Shown here in pieces: positions 1 through 10,665 of a stretch of DNA of 64,000 nt. Origin of the DNA: Lineus longissimus (lineage: Eukaryota > Nemertea > Pilidiophora > Heteronemertea > Lineidae); NCBI RefSeq assembly GCF_910592395.1, contig NC_088323.1:8930001-8994000 (forward strand). Direction: 5' to 3'. The translations under genes and the position numbers were made by a program. Each line of letters opens with the position of its first letter. The stretch's first letter is position 1. Below the pieces are notes generated by a model. The model was not told where the DNA came from. It saw only the letters and a list, made by a program, of their open reading frames with translations, and did no database searches.

Positions 1-93
1 TACCACTGTAGAAGTAAGACATGTTATCTTTAGTTGTATTAAAAGTTACTTTCGTGTAACCTTCTTCGTTGGTTGTGTTGTGTGGTGGGATAC

Positions 94-548
94 CTTAAAC
101 CAATCACTGTAGATATAATAATGCACACATTTCCATTAAAGGGTTTACTAAGTGTAATACCGGTCGTCCGATGAATGTTGTTACTGATTCGTGTCAGTCA
201 TTACCCAGAGGTTTGGTTTTAGTGTCCTCATTACAGAAGATTCCCTGTGCAGGTAAGACAAAGAAAGTGACCGTTGTGCTCCAAAATATCACATCTCAAA
301 CCATTTCTATTGAGGGGAGATCTGTGATATGTAAATTGACAGAGGCCAACCTAGATATTAGACCACCTGTTGTGCATTCGGTCGATGATTCTCCTCGGTC
401 AGATACCCCTGATGCTACAAAGGCTAGTGGTACTGTTCCTGAGTTGAAGCGTGACGTCTATCAATCTTCTTTTCCAGAGGCTTCTGATGCTAAAAAAAAC
501 AGTGGTTCTCTTTCCGATTCCGACTTTTTGAAACTTTTTAAATTTTAG
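94..548 (+). pseudogene. Ty3/gypsy pol fragment, region before reverse transcriptase
   Basis: This frame opens after a TAA near 91 and runs to the stop at 548; the first ATG is at 171. Residues such as VTVVLQNITSQTISI and the GRSVICKL stretch resemble the linker between protease and reverse transcriptase in metazoan gypsy pol polyproteins. No intact aspartic protease triad is visible, so gag and most of the protease lie outside the window or are lost. The next pol block follows after frame changes and an in-frame TAA near 633, so the copy is dead. The family call rests mainly on the reverse transcriptase just downstream. Confidence 0.55.
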
Positions 549-619
549 AAGGATGTTGATTCCGATCATTTGTCTGATCTGGTTACGTTTGGTGAAGTGG
601 AAAACTGCATTTTCACAAC

Positions 620-957
620 ATGATTCTGATTAAGGTCGTACGAACCTGTTAAAATATCGTATTGATTTGTCAGACAATAAACCATTCAAGATCCGTCACC
701 GCACCATTCCTCCTACTATGTGTGATGATGTCCGTACCCATTTAAAACATACGCTAGGTTGTGATGTTATTCGTGACTCTATGAGTGCTTATGCTTCTCC
801 TGTCGTTATTGTACGTAAGAATGACAACTCTCTAAGGTTCTGTATAGACCTGAGGGACCTCAATAAACGTACAATCAAAGACGAATACGGTTTGCCCAGG
901 AGGAAAGGAGACGCTCAATCCAATTGCTGGTTCCACTTGGTTCTCGTGCCTTGACGC
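620..957 (+). pseudogene. Ty3/gypsy reverse transcriptase, N-terminal half
   Basis: This is RNA-dependent DNA polymerase coding. The segment shows the entry to the RT fold: RHRTIPP, then SPVVIVRKNDNSLRFCIDLRDLNKRT (quoted here as SPVVIVRKND and FCIDLRDLN), then the YGLPR boundary. After this a frame change reads ETLNPIAGSTWF and then SCLDA in a second frame. The frame is cut at about 957, just where the first catalytic aspartate (LDA) has passed, and it resumes 2.8 kb downstream at 3718. It is an inactive copy. Confidence 0.85.
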
Positions 958-3717
958 AAGGGCCCAACGCGCCGCGTAGCGGCAAAAAAGCGAAGCTGGC
1001 GAAACATTTATAACGGGTCACCGTCACTTATTATTGGACTTATAGCGCATTTACGGGGTTGCAACTATTTTGTTTTATAGTGTCACCAGGAAAGAAAAGC
1101 ATGCGACCTAACGCCGATCTATTTGTATAAAGTGATAATTGGAAGGTATATAGTAGGAAATATCAATAAAATAATCATTCCATGTCGTCTTTTGAGGGCA
1201 TTTTTGATTGTAAAAAATATATGTGTACGTCACCGTAGTCTCTGCAATGATAATTTTATCAGAGCAGTCTCGCGCAAGTAGAAGTTCTTTACCTACTAGT
1301 TCTTCACTTATTAGTCTCAACGTCTGGCGCAAAGCCAGACGTTTTCCATTACGATTTCACTACGATGTTTGACAATAAGGAGCAGTGCGCGAGATATGCT
1401 AATGAGCAGACTTCCCTCGCTTGAGTTTCTGAAGAATGTTCCATATCGCGCTAAGCTCATCACTGCTGATTATGACAGGCGTGCAGCGGTAGGTATCTGG
1501 GTATCTGCTCCCCAACTTCCACCCTAATACGGTACAATAAGTTACCATTTGATGAGAATGGGACAATGCCATCACTGTGTATGGAGTCATAGGGATAAGA
1601 AGACATTATTCATTAGTGTTGGTACAAGTGATTTTGCCCAAAAAGCATGCGCATTCAAAAAACAAAATATGCAAGGTATCACGTACATGACCATGAGTGA
1701 CGACGTGCAGGAGAAAGTGCACTGGCCAGTGCATACCCTATGGCTATGTATAGTAAACATGGTAAACATGAACAACATCATTATTCATCGGCAGTTCATT
1801 TTACTCCGAGCTTTTCCTGAAACATATTGCCATGATGATTAGGCCTACCATGTACCATGACCAATAACGGCACTAGATCATGTAGATGTCAACAAGTTCA
1901 CATGAACCGTATAATCCCGCATAATCCCGCATGGCGCATGTGGGGCATGCGTCGAAACCAAAGCCCCAAAATCACTTGTTTTGGTCTATTTCACTTGTGT
2001 TTCCCCCGTCTCCCAGTCCATAGTACATTTACAGTTTACAATCCCCGATCATGGCCCAACAAAAGGTCATCGGTTGACTAAAGCCAAGGAACACAACTGT
2101 TCAATGGATTTATAGTTGAATGCGATCATTCAAACTACGTCTTTTCAATCTTGGATTGTAAATTTAACCCCATGGGCCTAGGGAAGGCCCTATAACAATA
2201 CTTTCGACACATTTATTATCTCCGCTGCCTCCACCATGTTACACACAGTTCTCACTGCTGATTCTAAAATGCGCCACCTAGTCAATTGCACTATCGTCAT
2301 CACCTCATCATACTTCATTGACATTACAGGCACACATTGACATAGACCACTGTTGCAATCAACGACACAGTCGCTATCCAAGTAGCATTATAGAGGTAAT
2401 TATCATTATCATACCTCATTAGCATGTGAACCAATCGCGTCGCGTCCTTTGCGATCACGGCAAAGCCTCATGGAATAATGTCTTTCAACGTTGAATAATT
2501 TTTCATATTCCATGCCTACAACTTCAATTTCTTCATAATCCATGGCTAGAAGTTCAATACTAATATAATATCCAAGATAAAGTTACAAGAAGTAGTCAAT
2601 AGGGGTCTCTCACCTCTCACTGTATGTCCACACTATTCACGTTTGTACGAGGAATACATTCAATGCTGAATCTAACAACACCCAGTGCCCTTACTCTGTA
2701 TATTAGTCACTGGAAGATAGCCCATTTCACTCCTTGCTTCTACTTCACCTATAGTCTCATTGCAAACGCCTCAGTTCTATGATATCACATTCACTTTCAG
2801 CTGTCATGCAACGCAACAACTGTGCTATCTGCCATTGCACATCAACGAAGAAGTGCAGCCGCCCACATTCCACCTCACGTCTGTCCGACCAGCTGCAATC
2901 CTCGAGGACGCCCCACTGTACCACGATTTCACTACGATGTTTGACAAGAAGGAGCAGTGCGCGAGATAGGCTAATGAGCAGACTTCCCTCGCTTGAGTTT
3001 CGGAAGAATGTTCCATATCGCGCTAAGCTGACCACTGCTGACCAGGACAGGCGTGCATTGGACTGGTACAGGTTGGAACTGAACATTGAATATGCTGGTG
3101 GTGACGCTTTCTGATGAGAAGTTGGTCGTGACTGATGCAGTATCCTTGGACTTGTCCACAGCATCGTTCAATCATTGCTCTCTGAGCTGCCTTGATTCTG
3201 CCTTGATTCTGTACCCAAATACTAAGACCAAATGCCTGTTGACTGTGCTTTAAGAGAGACTGGCGCCATGCCTAGAGATATGACTGACCCCTATTGGCAA
3301 ATTTGTATGACTTTATCTTGCCTACCTAGCTGCTGCCTTTTGTCTCCCTTTAACTGCGGAACACTTCAAAGTCGATAAAATGCCATGTTCCACCTTTTAA
3401 TGTGTTCAGACTGCCATTTTCAAAATAATCAAGTCAGGACACTGCCTTCTAGTCTCATAATAAATTTTGCTTTCCTCAATATATAATAACATTTCTTCTT
3501 CTTCAATGCTTTCATCATTCCAAACTTCTCCTCCTCTGACTTTACAGGGGTACAGTCATGGCAATCAAAACCCAAATACTGAGACCAAATGCCTGTTGAC
3601 TGTGCTTTAAGAGAGACTGGCGCCATGCCTAGTCTCTCTTAAAGCACAGTCAACAGACACCAACCCCCTCAGACTCAGAAACCACAAACGCCCAACCCTT
3701 CCTGCTACCCTAATACT
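958..3717. mobile_element. Composite repeat inserted in the gypsy RT
   Basis: About 2.8 kb of non-pol sequence separates the two RT halves. Its left part (about 1280-2400) recurs inverted at 62.8-63.9 kb. Its right part (about 2580-3717) recurs inverted at 56.26-57.79 kb. Inside are two direct copies of a 120-bp block (1350-1490 and 2925-3060), a hairpin at 1312-1340 (GTCTGGC / GCCAGAC), a long hairpin at 3594-3653, and pieces of the TATAGGCAG MITE at 2575-2760 and 3280-3353. Short conserved reading frames inside (for example 1549-1842) look incidental. A unit of this kind is probably nested non-autonomous DNA elements. Exact termini are uncertain because the left end shares GCAAGGGCC with the host element. 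Confidence 0.6.
3236..3660. repeat. Long hairpin with 24-bp arms and partial duplicate
   Basis: At 3594-3653 the arm GTTGACTGTGCTTTAAGAGA is followed by a short GGCGCC-containing loop and its reverse complement, giving arms of about 24 bp. The left arm alone also occurs at 3238-3275. The same hairpin is present inverted at 56,326-56,395, so it belongs to the repeated unit and did not arise locally. Between the two arm copies, 3429-3626 on the minus strand is open but repeats a frame found at 56,353-56,634. I do not regard it as a gene. Confidence 0.7.
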
Positions 3718-4330
3718 TCTGGATATGAATGCGGGATAGAGGAATCTCACAAGCATTTCACTGCTTATGAGTGTAGCGTAATGCTATTCGGGACTACAAA
3801 TGCTCCAAGTAAGCGTTCGATGGAACTTGCAGTGCGTGATATAAATTTGCATATCTGTCTTGTTTACTTAGATGATATTATTGTTTTTTTCCAAGTCGGT
3901 GGAGGATAATTTGAATCGGTTAGAACTTTTTTTTGAGAGGATGATGAGAGCCAATCTGAAGCTCAAACCCTCTAAATGTCAGTTTTTAATGAGACGTTTA
4001 CAATTTTTAGGGTATATCATTTCAGAAAATTGTATTGAATTGGATCCCGATAAAGTCGATGCGGTCCGGATTGGCCGCGGCCCTCGTCGGTGGATGACCT
4101 CCGACGATATCTAGGATTTTCATCGTACAATCGTCGTTTTATCAAGGATTATGCCAGAGTTGCTATGCACCTCAGCGATTTACTCCATGGTTGTTCTGGT
4201 AAGAAGAGCAAGGACAAACCACCTTGGCTCTCTGGGGCAAAAGGGAGCAAAGAGTCCTTAGATAATTTCAACATTTTACTGTGTGAACCTCAGTCCTCGG
4301 TTTTGCCGACTATTCTTTACCGTATGAGTT
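3718..4330 (+). pseudogene. Ty3/gypsy reverse transcriptase, C-terminal half
   Basis: The RT resumes with SGYECGIEESHKHFTAYEC, then FGTTNAPS and the catalytic YLDDIIVF motif near 3865-3890. An extra T in a T-run right after YLDD shifts the frame; the thumb (NLKLKPSKCQFL, FLGYIIS) is read in the next frame to about 4065. A second shift leads to VDDLRRYLGFSSYNRRFI near 4090-4150, the connection to RNase H. The order and spacing match gypsy pol. At least two frameshifts and the upstream insertion make it non-functional. Confidence 0.9.
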
Positions 4331-4895
4331 AGAGGTTGATGATAGTGGAGAGGGTCTTGGTGCTGTGTTATATCAAGTACAAAATGGGGAATTCGTAAAG
4401 CAATATACTATGCTAGTCGTGGCTTGTCACCTTCTGAAAAGAATTACCAACGGCACAAGTTGGAATTTCTCGGTTTGAAATGGGCGGTGACGGATAAGTT
4501 TCATGATTACTTGTTTGGTTCCGAGTTTGTAGTCAAGACCGATAACAACCCTCTCACTTATGTTCTCACTCGTGCGAAGCTGGATGCCACAGGGCATCGC
4601 TGGTTGGCTGAGTTGTCTAGCTATGATATTACGATTGAATATTGTGCAGGTAAATCCAACATTGATGCTCTTTCGAGGTTGCCTAGACAAACCACTAATT
4701 TGCTCTCAGAAGAGGCCGCATCGGCCATTTCTCATGGTCTTACTTGTAGTAACTTATCAGTTGTTGAAACTCTAGGATCCACTGGTGATACAAAGGATTC
4801 TCTAGATTTTGATAGACTTTCATCTGCTACTCATAAGATTGATGTCAAAGGATCTCAAGAACTTGATCCATGTATATCAATTATTCGTAAATGTT
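4331..4895 (+). pseudogene. Ty3/gypsy RNase H domain and tether
   Basis: The RNase H domain degrades the RNA strand of the RNA/DNA hybrid during reverse transcription. Visible landmarks are LGAVLYQ near 4360, YYASRGLSPSEKNY in shifted frames, then the open stretch 4424-4981 with EFLGLKWAV, DYLFGSEFVVKTDN, ATGHRWLAELSSYD and IDALSRLPR. The expected DHNPL-like segment appears as TDNNPLTYVL. After about 4700 the sequence becomes low-complexity tether. The usual zinc-finger HHCC module between RNase H and integrase is missing, because the frame jumps directly to VEPSRG near 4905. Confidence 0.85.
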
Positions 4896-4899
4896 TAGT

Positions 4900-5767
4900 A
4901 ACTGTTGAACCTTCCAGGGGTTGTGAAAATATTCTGGTCATTATCGATCATTTTACAAATACTCTATGGCTATTACCGTAATCAAACTGCGCGTACTACT
5001 GCGAAAGCACTGTACGACAATTTTATTGTACATTTTGGTTTTCCTGGTCGACTTCACAGTGACCAGGGACGTAATTTTGAGTCATCGGTTATCAAAGAAC
5101 TATGTACCTTGGGTGGGATGGAGAAGTCCCGTACTATTCCTTACCATCCACAGGGAAATGGTCTTTATTATCTATGTTGGACACTCTCTCCTTTGATAAG
5201 AAAGGTCGCTTGACACATTATTTGTCTTCTTTGACTCATGCGTACAATCGTACAAAACATGATTCGACTGGCTTTAGTCCCCACTTTTTGATGTTTGGGT
5301 GTGAGCCAAGACTGCATGTACATGTTTCTTTCTGTTTGGGGGAAACCAATACTAGAGAATCATATGGCTCGTATGTTAAATCGCTCAAGGAACGCTTAGA
5401 CTATGCGTTCCAGGCTGCCTTGAAAAATCAAGGTTCAACCTCGAACAAAAGCAAGCGTCAATATGATTTGAAAGCAAAGGCAGCTTTGCTGGAAGTTGCT
5501 GATGCTGTTTTGGTCCGTAATGTGCATTTGCGCGGCTGTCAGAAGCTTGCTGACAAGTGGTCCTCTGAAATTTATTTGGTTCTAGGTCAACCAAATCTAG
5601 ATGTTCCCGTATTTACTGTGCAGCCAACCGCAGGCGGTACTGTAAGTGTGCTCCACCGGAACCTGTTGTTGCCGGTTGGTGAGATCAGAGATGAGCCAGC
5701 AGCTATACATGTATACCAAAACCAATTCCAAAGCCCCGCCTTCCGAGGAGGAAAAACGTACCTGTAG
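4900..5767 (+). pseudogene. Ty3/gypsy integrase core, internally deleted
   Basis: The integrase inserts the cDNA into the genome. First catalytic aspartate region: [11 protein letters not shown] near 4930. Second: [17 protein letters not shown] near 5040-5085, then [10 protein letters not shown] near 5140. In complete elements PHQGNG is followed by a segment containing the catalytic glutamate; here the sequence jumps from GNG to LLSMLDTL-like residues, so that segment appears deleted. The tail runs through HAYNRTKHDSTGFSPHFLMFG (given as NRTKHDSTGF and FLMFGCEPRL) and a basic C-terminal region to 5767. Frameshifts occur near 4981 and 5200. Confidence 0.88.
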
Positions 5768-6405
5768 TTGATGTACTTGAGATTGATGATGAGGACGTGG
5801 ACCTGGTTGAGTTAAAGGTAACACCCCGGGTAGAAGAAAATTCTTCTGAGCCAGTAGTTTGTTCCGACACAATAGTTTCTCCTGTTCAGCCTTCACCTGA
5901 GTATGGAGGAGACTGAGTGTTGAGGTCTGAAGTGGTATCAAAGTTGACAAATCCGGTGACAATGCCGGCACCAGTTGTAGAACTTGGCAATGGGAATAGT
6001 GAACACAACTTATCTGCTCATCCTTTTCATCCTTATCTTCTTCAGAGCCTAGCTTAATATCTTCTTTATCTACGTCGTTCGCGACTGCTACCAGTGGTGC
6101 AAGTGGGGAGACGTCTTTGGAACCGGTAGCCGAGGTTCCATCAGAAGGAAGTACAGTTGTTTCGTCTGATCTGCTGATGACTCTGTTCCTCCCGACGACG
6201 CCATTCCTATGAGGCCGGTGAGAGAGAGAGAGAGAGGCGGCAACCAGCCTATGTGTTATACTCCCAGCAACCTGTAGAAGTACCTCCGACACCAATAGAA
6301 CCGTGGCGATCGAATGTTGACTATTTTATAACTTTGGTAGATAAACCTCAAGTTGCTAGCAATCCCATTGTATTGGACAAGTTACTGTCATTAATGAAGG
6401 AATAA
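5768..6405 (+). pseudogene. Probable degraded C-terminal tail of gypsy pol
   Basis: Coding-like but broken sequence continues after the integrase: an acidic stretch (DVLEIDDEDVDLVE) near 5770-5820, then a frame ending with RRQPAYVLYSQQP and LDKLLSLMKE before a TAA near 6404. An (AG)-rich run lies at 6219-6236. This agrees with the poorly conserved C-terminus of metazoan gypsy pol, but there is no diagnostic motif. The assignment rests on contiguity and orientation. Confidence 0.45.
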
Positions 6406-6836
6406 ACGGTCATATTGCTCGGCATAATGTGTCATTTCGTTTTGTATCTCGTATACTCGTTTTATATTAACTGGATACTAGATAAAATCTTGGTTTTTGC
6501 GTTCTTGGTCGAAAGATAAACCGATGGATATATATTTCTAATTGTCAAAACACTCCGTGTATTTCATTATTTGTTTCAGCAGTCGTGTAATGATGGTGGC
6601 ATCGTGATGGTGTCGGCAAGTTCTATGAAAGAGTTATTACAGTCAGCGTGCGGGTCAACCTGTCCTTATTTTATTCCGTTCTATAGCCTTGTCTACCTGT
6701 ATGTTTCGGAGTAGCTTGCTAAAGCGGGTAGATCTATTTTCATGATTGTAGTTGTTTAGGGAGTGGCCTGGAAAGCTGAAAGTGTTTATTGATAATGTAT
6801 GTTCTTTTCAGGATAAGTTTTCTTGTTACAGCTGTT
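6406..6836. other. Untranslated stretch between pol remnant and G-run
   Basis: No open frame, RNA gene or repeated block was recognised here. In an intact gypsy element this would be the non-coding sequence before the polypurine tract. Confidence 0.4.
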
Positions 6837-7075
6837 GGGGGGGGGGGGGGGGGGATGGAAGAAAAGCCCAGCTGTGGGACTGAGGGATGATTCGCCTATA
6901 CTCTAAATAATGTTAGTTTATTTAGATTATTTACATGACATGATTATGCAAAGATACTAAAGTTTCTGGTCTTCTATTATATTCTAAATTAATTGGAGTA
7001 CCAATTGGTTAGTGCCCAATGTACCAAGATATAATGTAATTAGATTGTTCAACACTGGTGCCGAAACCCGTATTG
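6837..7075 (+). mobile_element. Possible polypurine tract, short LTR and primer-binding site
   Basis: A run of G followed by GGATGGAAGAAAAG (6837-6866) is purine-only, as expected of a plus-strand primer. It is followed by a segment starting TGTGGGAC (6873) and ending GTTCAACA (7054), i.e. TG...CA ends and about 182 bp. One base later comes TGGTGCCGAAACCCG (7056-7070), which has the form of a tRNA-complementary primer-binding site. A PBS downstream of a 3' LTR is not expected, so this could be a tandem junction (shared LTR) or the 5' end of a second, deleted element. No second LTR copy was found. Confidence 0.35.
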
Positions 7076-7810
7076 TTGTTTATCCCGTAAGGGATTGACA
7101 ATCTCCGCAGAATGCTGAATTCTGTAACTCTATATATTCGTTCCCTCAGCATGCTCTGTATATATATACATATATATAGGTATCCATCGTTAATTGTTTA
7201 TAGATTCGAGTTGTTGGGATCCAATCAGCAGCCTGGTATCTTCTGTAGATCCTCTCCCCTTGGGTCTTGAGTCAGCGATTGGATCTTGTTTTTCGTACGG
7301 CTTTTCGTTGTGTGCGTGATTGAGAGTTTGCTGTGTGTGAATGCTTTAATTTTACTTTACAAATCTTTGGTCGGTCTACGGGGTCAATGTCAGGGGCCAT
7401 TTTCTCTTGACGGGGGAATATGTAAGCCGTTAGTAATATACATGTAATATATTTAGCCTCGAATTACTACATAAATACTAAGGGGTTCGCCCAGTATTCG
7501 TTCTTCATATGATATTATAGAACTTGGTTGTATATGTTAAGGCGGGTGCCCAGCCAATTGTCAAGAGTGCCATTCTGACCGGTCAAATAGGAAAGACGTG
7601 TTCCCATATGTGTAAATGGTAATAGCTGACTCGAAGAATAAACGTTTGTCCATAATTGTAGGTCTCCGATTGCCTATATTTATATGATACTCACGAGGAA
7701 CTCGGAGTTGTCGCCTGCTAGGGGTAACATACACGTATGTCTAAAAAATAAAGAATATAGTAAGGTTGTCCTATACAAAATCTATAGAGATTCTAGACAG
7801 AAAGTTTTAT
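7076..7810. other. No gene recognised
   Basis: AT-rich sequence with a short TATATATA run near 7155-7180. The open stretch 7684-7884 overlaps the start of the PAN-like copy in another frame, so I read it as incidental. Confidence 0.4.
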
Positions 7811-7811
7811 C

Positions 7812-8300
7812 GGTGGATCTTTTGCAATTACGCAATCAATATATCGATAAAGCAGGTCGTCCGATAGAAGATTATATTGGTTGAGTTCTCGTAAACCTTG
7901 TAAATGCATCTCATGAAAATTATGAATCATTGCACGTCCTGAACAACATGGACATAGCTTCAGCAAGTTTAGTGTTTTCCTCATTCAATTTCATGACAAT
8001 GCACATTAGCGGAACTGATAATAATTCAACTTATGCATTCTTACGAGTTCAGTCGATTCTTCGATGTGGCGTAGCATGCTCAAATATTCAGAGGTGCGTT
8101 GCCTTTTCCACCACCTACACGAACGGCCATGATGGCAATGATCAAACGGGAATCTGTCATCTTCACATGGATGCTGCTACCAAGGGCTGGAATTGCCGTG
8201 ACCGGAAAACAAAGCATCGGCTTTGGAAAAAGCAGGTAGCCAATATTTCATTTTTCATATTCGCAGCCTTTTTTGCATTTGCTGTTGTTGCGTGCACATC
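7812..8300 (+). pseudogene. PAN/apple-like exon, copy 1
   Basis: This is the first of four related segments (others at 29.2, 52.7 and 53.1 kb). The first part corresponds to the CNETINISRKQVV block of the minus-strand copies, but it carries a TAG (near 7865) and frame changes. The main exon reads HVLNNMD, ASASLVFSSF, then SILRCGVACSNIQRCVAF and TGICHLH. The spacing R-C-x3-C-x5-C-x-A-F ... C-x-L resembles PAN/apple modules, which bind proteins or sugars outside cells. The exon is open to a consensus splice donor, CAG|GTAGCC, at 8235/8236. No complete gene is visible, so this may be a duplicated exon or relic. Confidence 0.5.
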
Positions 8301-8605
8301 AAGTTAAACGCCGGTACATCGGTTCTCTCGATCCGTCGTCGGTAGGGTTTTGTTTCCTTCTCTATGCTTTGCCTGACTGACGAGCCCGTGTACTGCACGG
8401 TTTGGTAATATAATTTCGTTATTCCTAGACTGGTTGCCTACCAGGGCAAATAAGGCCAGTCTTCCATAAACAGCATATTAGGTATTATCAAGTATGTTAG
8501 GTATAACTACATTTTGTTTGTATGACTCGTTCTATGGAACGATCTCCATCCTCCGCGCATCGCGCCCATCATTGTTAGAATATTCTACGGCAATCGTCTG
8601 ACATA
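8300..8605 (+). repeat. 3' flank shared with PAN-like copy 2
   Basis: This sequence aligns by eye with 29,716-30,035: the CGCCGGTAC start, GCCTGACTGACGA, CTAGACTGGTT, AAGGCCAGTC and GCGCATCGCG blocks occur in the same order. Copy 3 (minus strand, about 52,210-52,340) lacks the internal 200 bp, so copies 1 and 2 share an insertion or copy 3 lost it. The block ends where the TIR element at 8606 begins. Confidence 0.65.
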
Positions 8606-9399
8606 CTCTGGTCTCGGCTTTTTATGGTGGGTTCATTATCTCCACGGCCTACCGCCTACACAGTGGTGATTTGTAATGGAAGACCGCCTCCACCATATGA
8701 ATGGCTGAACGTCTGTCATTCACATTTGAATCGTGTGACTGCTAGCATGGGACGCGGTTCTTGTGAAATTGATTGAGCCACAGGGAAAGTTATGGTTCAT
8801 TACATCCAATCTTTTAATGTTCAATATATGACCGAAATTGATACAGTTTGTAATATTGAAAGTTTTACTTCACACTGCCATTACGATAAATAAAAGTAAT
8901 GCTATAATGCAGGGTGTCGCAAAAGAAATGCGCGAATTTTACATTCTGAGTATGAACCATAAACTGCCTGGGTGTCTAAATTTTCCTTAAAATTGCAACG
9001 TTTGGTGCATTTTTCTCTAAACATAGGAAATGACTACAGTCTCAATTCAGAATTGAACTTTTCGCATCGAGGTAAACAAGAAATGAGATAGATAGATAGA
9101 TCCAGGGGGATGATTGGGGAACCTGTTTACACGTTTCAACACAGGCCATTTTTTTCTAAACACGTCAAACGTCGCTAAGGACAAAAGCCAACGTGAACCA
9201 ACGTGAACCTTATTACCCATTAGATTGCTAAGATGTGCAGTACGTCACTCGGTAATGTACACAGTAAGCACATGCAGCGACGATGTTGTATAACGGCCGA
9301 AAACAACAATGGTTTTTCATCTTGCCAATGTGACTGACGTCATGACATAAGTCGACGTCATGGATCTGCTTAGATATTCAGGCTTCTGTCTGGGTCAAA

Positions 9400-9660
9400 A
9401 TTAGTTACCCACCATAAATCGGCTTCATGGCGCTTATTTACCCATCAAATTCTTATCTAAAAACTTCCACAAAATCAAATTCAGATTTGGGAAACCTGCA
9501 TTCAGTAGTATTTTTCTGCATTTCATTGCAGCAAAACATGGTAGTTCTGTTGAAATACCACTGAATGCAGGTTTAAAAATCAGAGATTATTATGGGGAAG
9601 TTTTTAGAGATTTGTTGGGTAAATAAGTGCCACGAAGGTGATTTATGGTGGACAACTAAT
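9400..9660. mobile_element. Foldback MITE, 261 bp
   Basis: Arms of about 65 bp start with ATTAGTT(A/G) and include CCACCATAAATC, CTTATTTACCC and AAAACTTCC. A second inverted pair lies inside (ACCTGCATTCAGTAGTATTT near 9498 against its complement near 9560). The whole unit can fold into one long hairpin and has no coding potential. It lies nested in the 8606-10,181 element, directly beside the minus-strand open frame. Confidence 0.7.
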
Positions 9661-9975
9661 GTTGACACAGACAGTACAAAGGCACAGTCCGTGTTCTCTC
9701 GCATCCTGCAGAGCACTATAGGCCTGATCCACTTCATCATCTAGCATGGCCATGAACTCAATTCCATCTGCATGTTCTTCGTCAAGTTGTGGAAGTGGTC
9801 CAGCCTCGACCTGGCCTTGGCGTAAAGCTGCCTCGAATCCATTTTCGATAACCTGGTGACTCACGGCACCACAGGCACAGGCATTGCTCACAATGTTGAC
9901 AACAAACAATTCAAAAAACCACCCCGGACCCAATTTTGGAAATACCATTGACACTGGAACTTCGGAACTGCTCAT
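9643..9975 (-). CDS. Unrecognised coding-like frame inside TIR element
   Basis: About 105 codons read GAVSHQVIENGFEAALRQ, then an acidic stretch with LDEEHADGIEFMAMLDDEV and REHGLCLCTVC. The composition (amphipathic, acidic, four cysteines) looks like real protein rather than noise. No family was recognised. The last ten codons and the stop come from the neighbouring MITE, so the original 3' end is lost or was a splice site near 9661. The ATG at 9975 may not be the true start. It could be a captured host exon or part of a transposon protein. Confidence 0.35.
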   Translation of the reverse strand: MSSSEVPVSMVFPKLGPGWFFELFVVNIVSNACACGAVSHQVIENGFEAALRQGQVEAGPLPQLDEEHADGIEFMAMLDDEVDQAYSALQDAREHGLCLCTVCVNISCPP

Positions 9976-10221
9976 AGGTCAGATCTCTTTCATAGGAGCG
10001 ATTCAACAAACTGCCTGAGTGTTTAGCATAACCGCGAAATCGACCATAGCACACTTCGGAATTGCTCCGCCATCTGATTGGCCGTTTCATCACAAAAGCG
10101 GTGAGTAACCATGCTCTACGTAGTTTGTGAAGGGGAATGGCCTGCATATTGCAAACCCACCATAAAAAGCCGAGACTAGAGTATATATGACTCGTACAAT
10201 TGGCAATTGCGATGCTACGAA

Positions 10222-10665
10222 AGCCCTGAATACTCATTCAATATTCAAAATTCAATTATTCAATATTCGATCTTGAATTTGAAGTGAGAAAATCGTCACT
10301 TCAAATTCAAAATTCAATATTGAATTCTAAAGTGATGGAACCCTAATTACTAGCCAATCAGATCCTACGTATCTTGACGATTTGGCCACGTGCAAGAGTA
10401 AAAAAGAGAAGTTTGTTTTATGCCTGTGAGAAGGTTTCCAATCATTCGAAAGCGTAGAAATGATTAACAGGTATTTCCGGGTACCATTTTCCCAGAACCT
10501 GTGAACAAATTTCAATATTGAATTTCTGAATTGCGAATTTTGAATGAGCATTCTGGGCTCAATTCAACATTGAATTTTGAATTTTGGAGTGACAATTTTC
10601 TCACTTCAAAATTTCAATATTTAATTTCTGAATTGTGTATTTTGAATGAGCATTCTGGGCTTTCA
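10222..10665. repeat. ATTCAA-rich inverted and direct repeats
   Basis: Two direct copies of a 50-bp unit ending GAATGAGCATTCTGGGCT lie at 10,511-10,560 and 10,613-10,662. An inverted relative (ACTCATTCAATATTCAAAAT) starts near 10,231. Between them are short palindromes such as TTCAATATTGAATT. This is probably a degenerate foldback element with no coding content. Confidence 0.6.

Larger units (their letters stand above)
8606..10181. mobile_element. 1.6-kb TIR element inserted in PAN-like copy 1
   Basis: The left end CTCTGGTCTCGGCTTTTTAT (from 8606) is repeated inverted at the right end (to 10,181), about 30 bp with one mismatch. The flanks are TA on both sides (8604-8605 and 10,182-10,183). 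Sequence outside the ends joins up with PAN-like copy 2 (CAATCGTGTGAC ... ATATGACTCGTACAATTGG near 30,015-30,055), so an unoccupied homologue exists in the window. TA duplication fits the Tc1/mariner group among others, but no transposase is seen. The interior contains a 261-bp MITE and a minus-strand open frame. Confidence 0.65.

Noticed and set aside
1549-1842. Gene encoding a 97-aa protein, also seen at 63,364-63,651
   Set aside because: Both lie in a repeated non-coding element, with shifted middles and no recognised motif; similarity follows from shared repeat ancestry.
5597-6295. 232-codon minus-strand frame
   Set aside because: It is antisense to the gypsy integrase tail and pol C-terminus, with no own motif.
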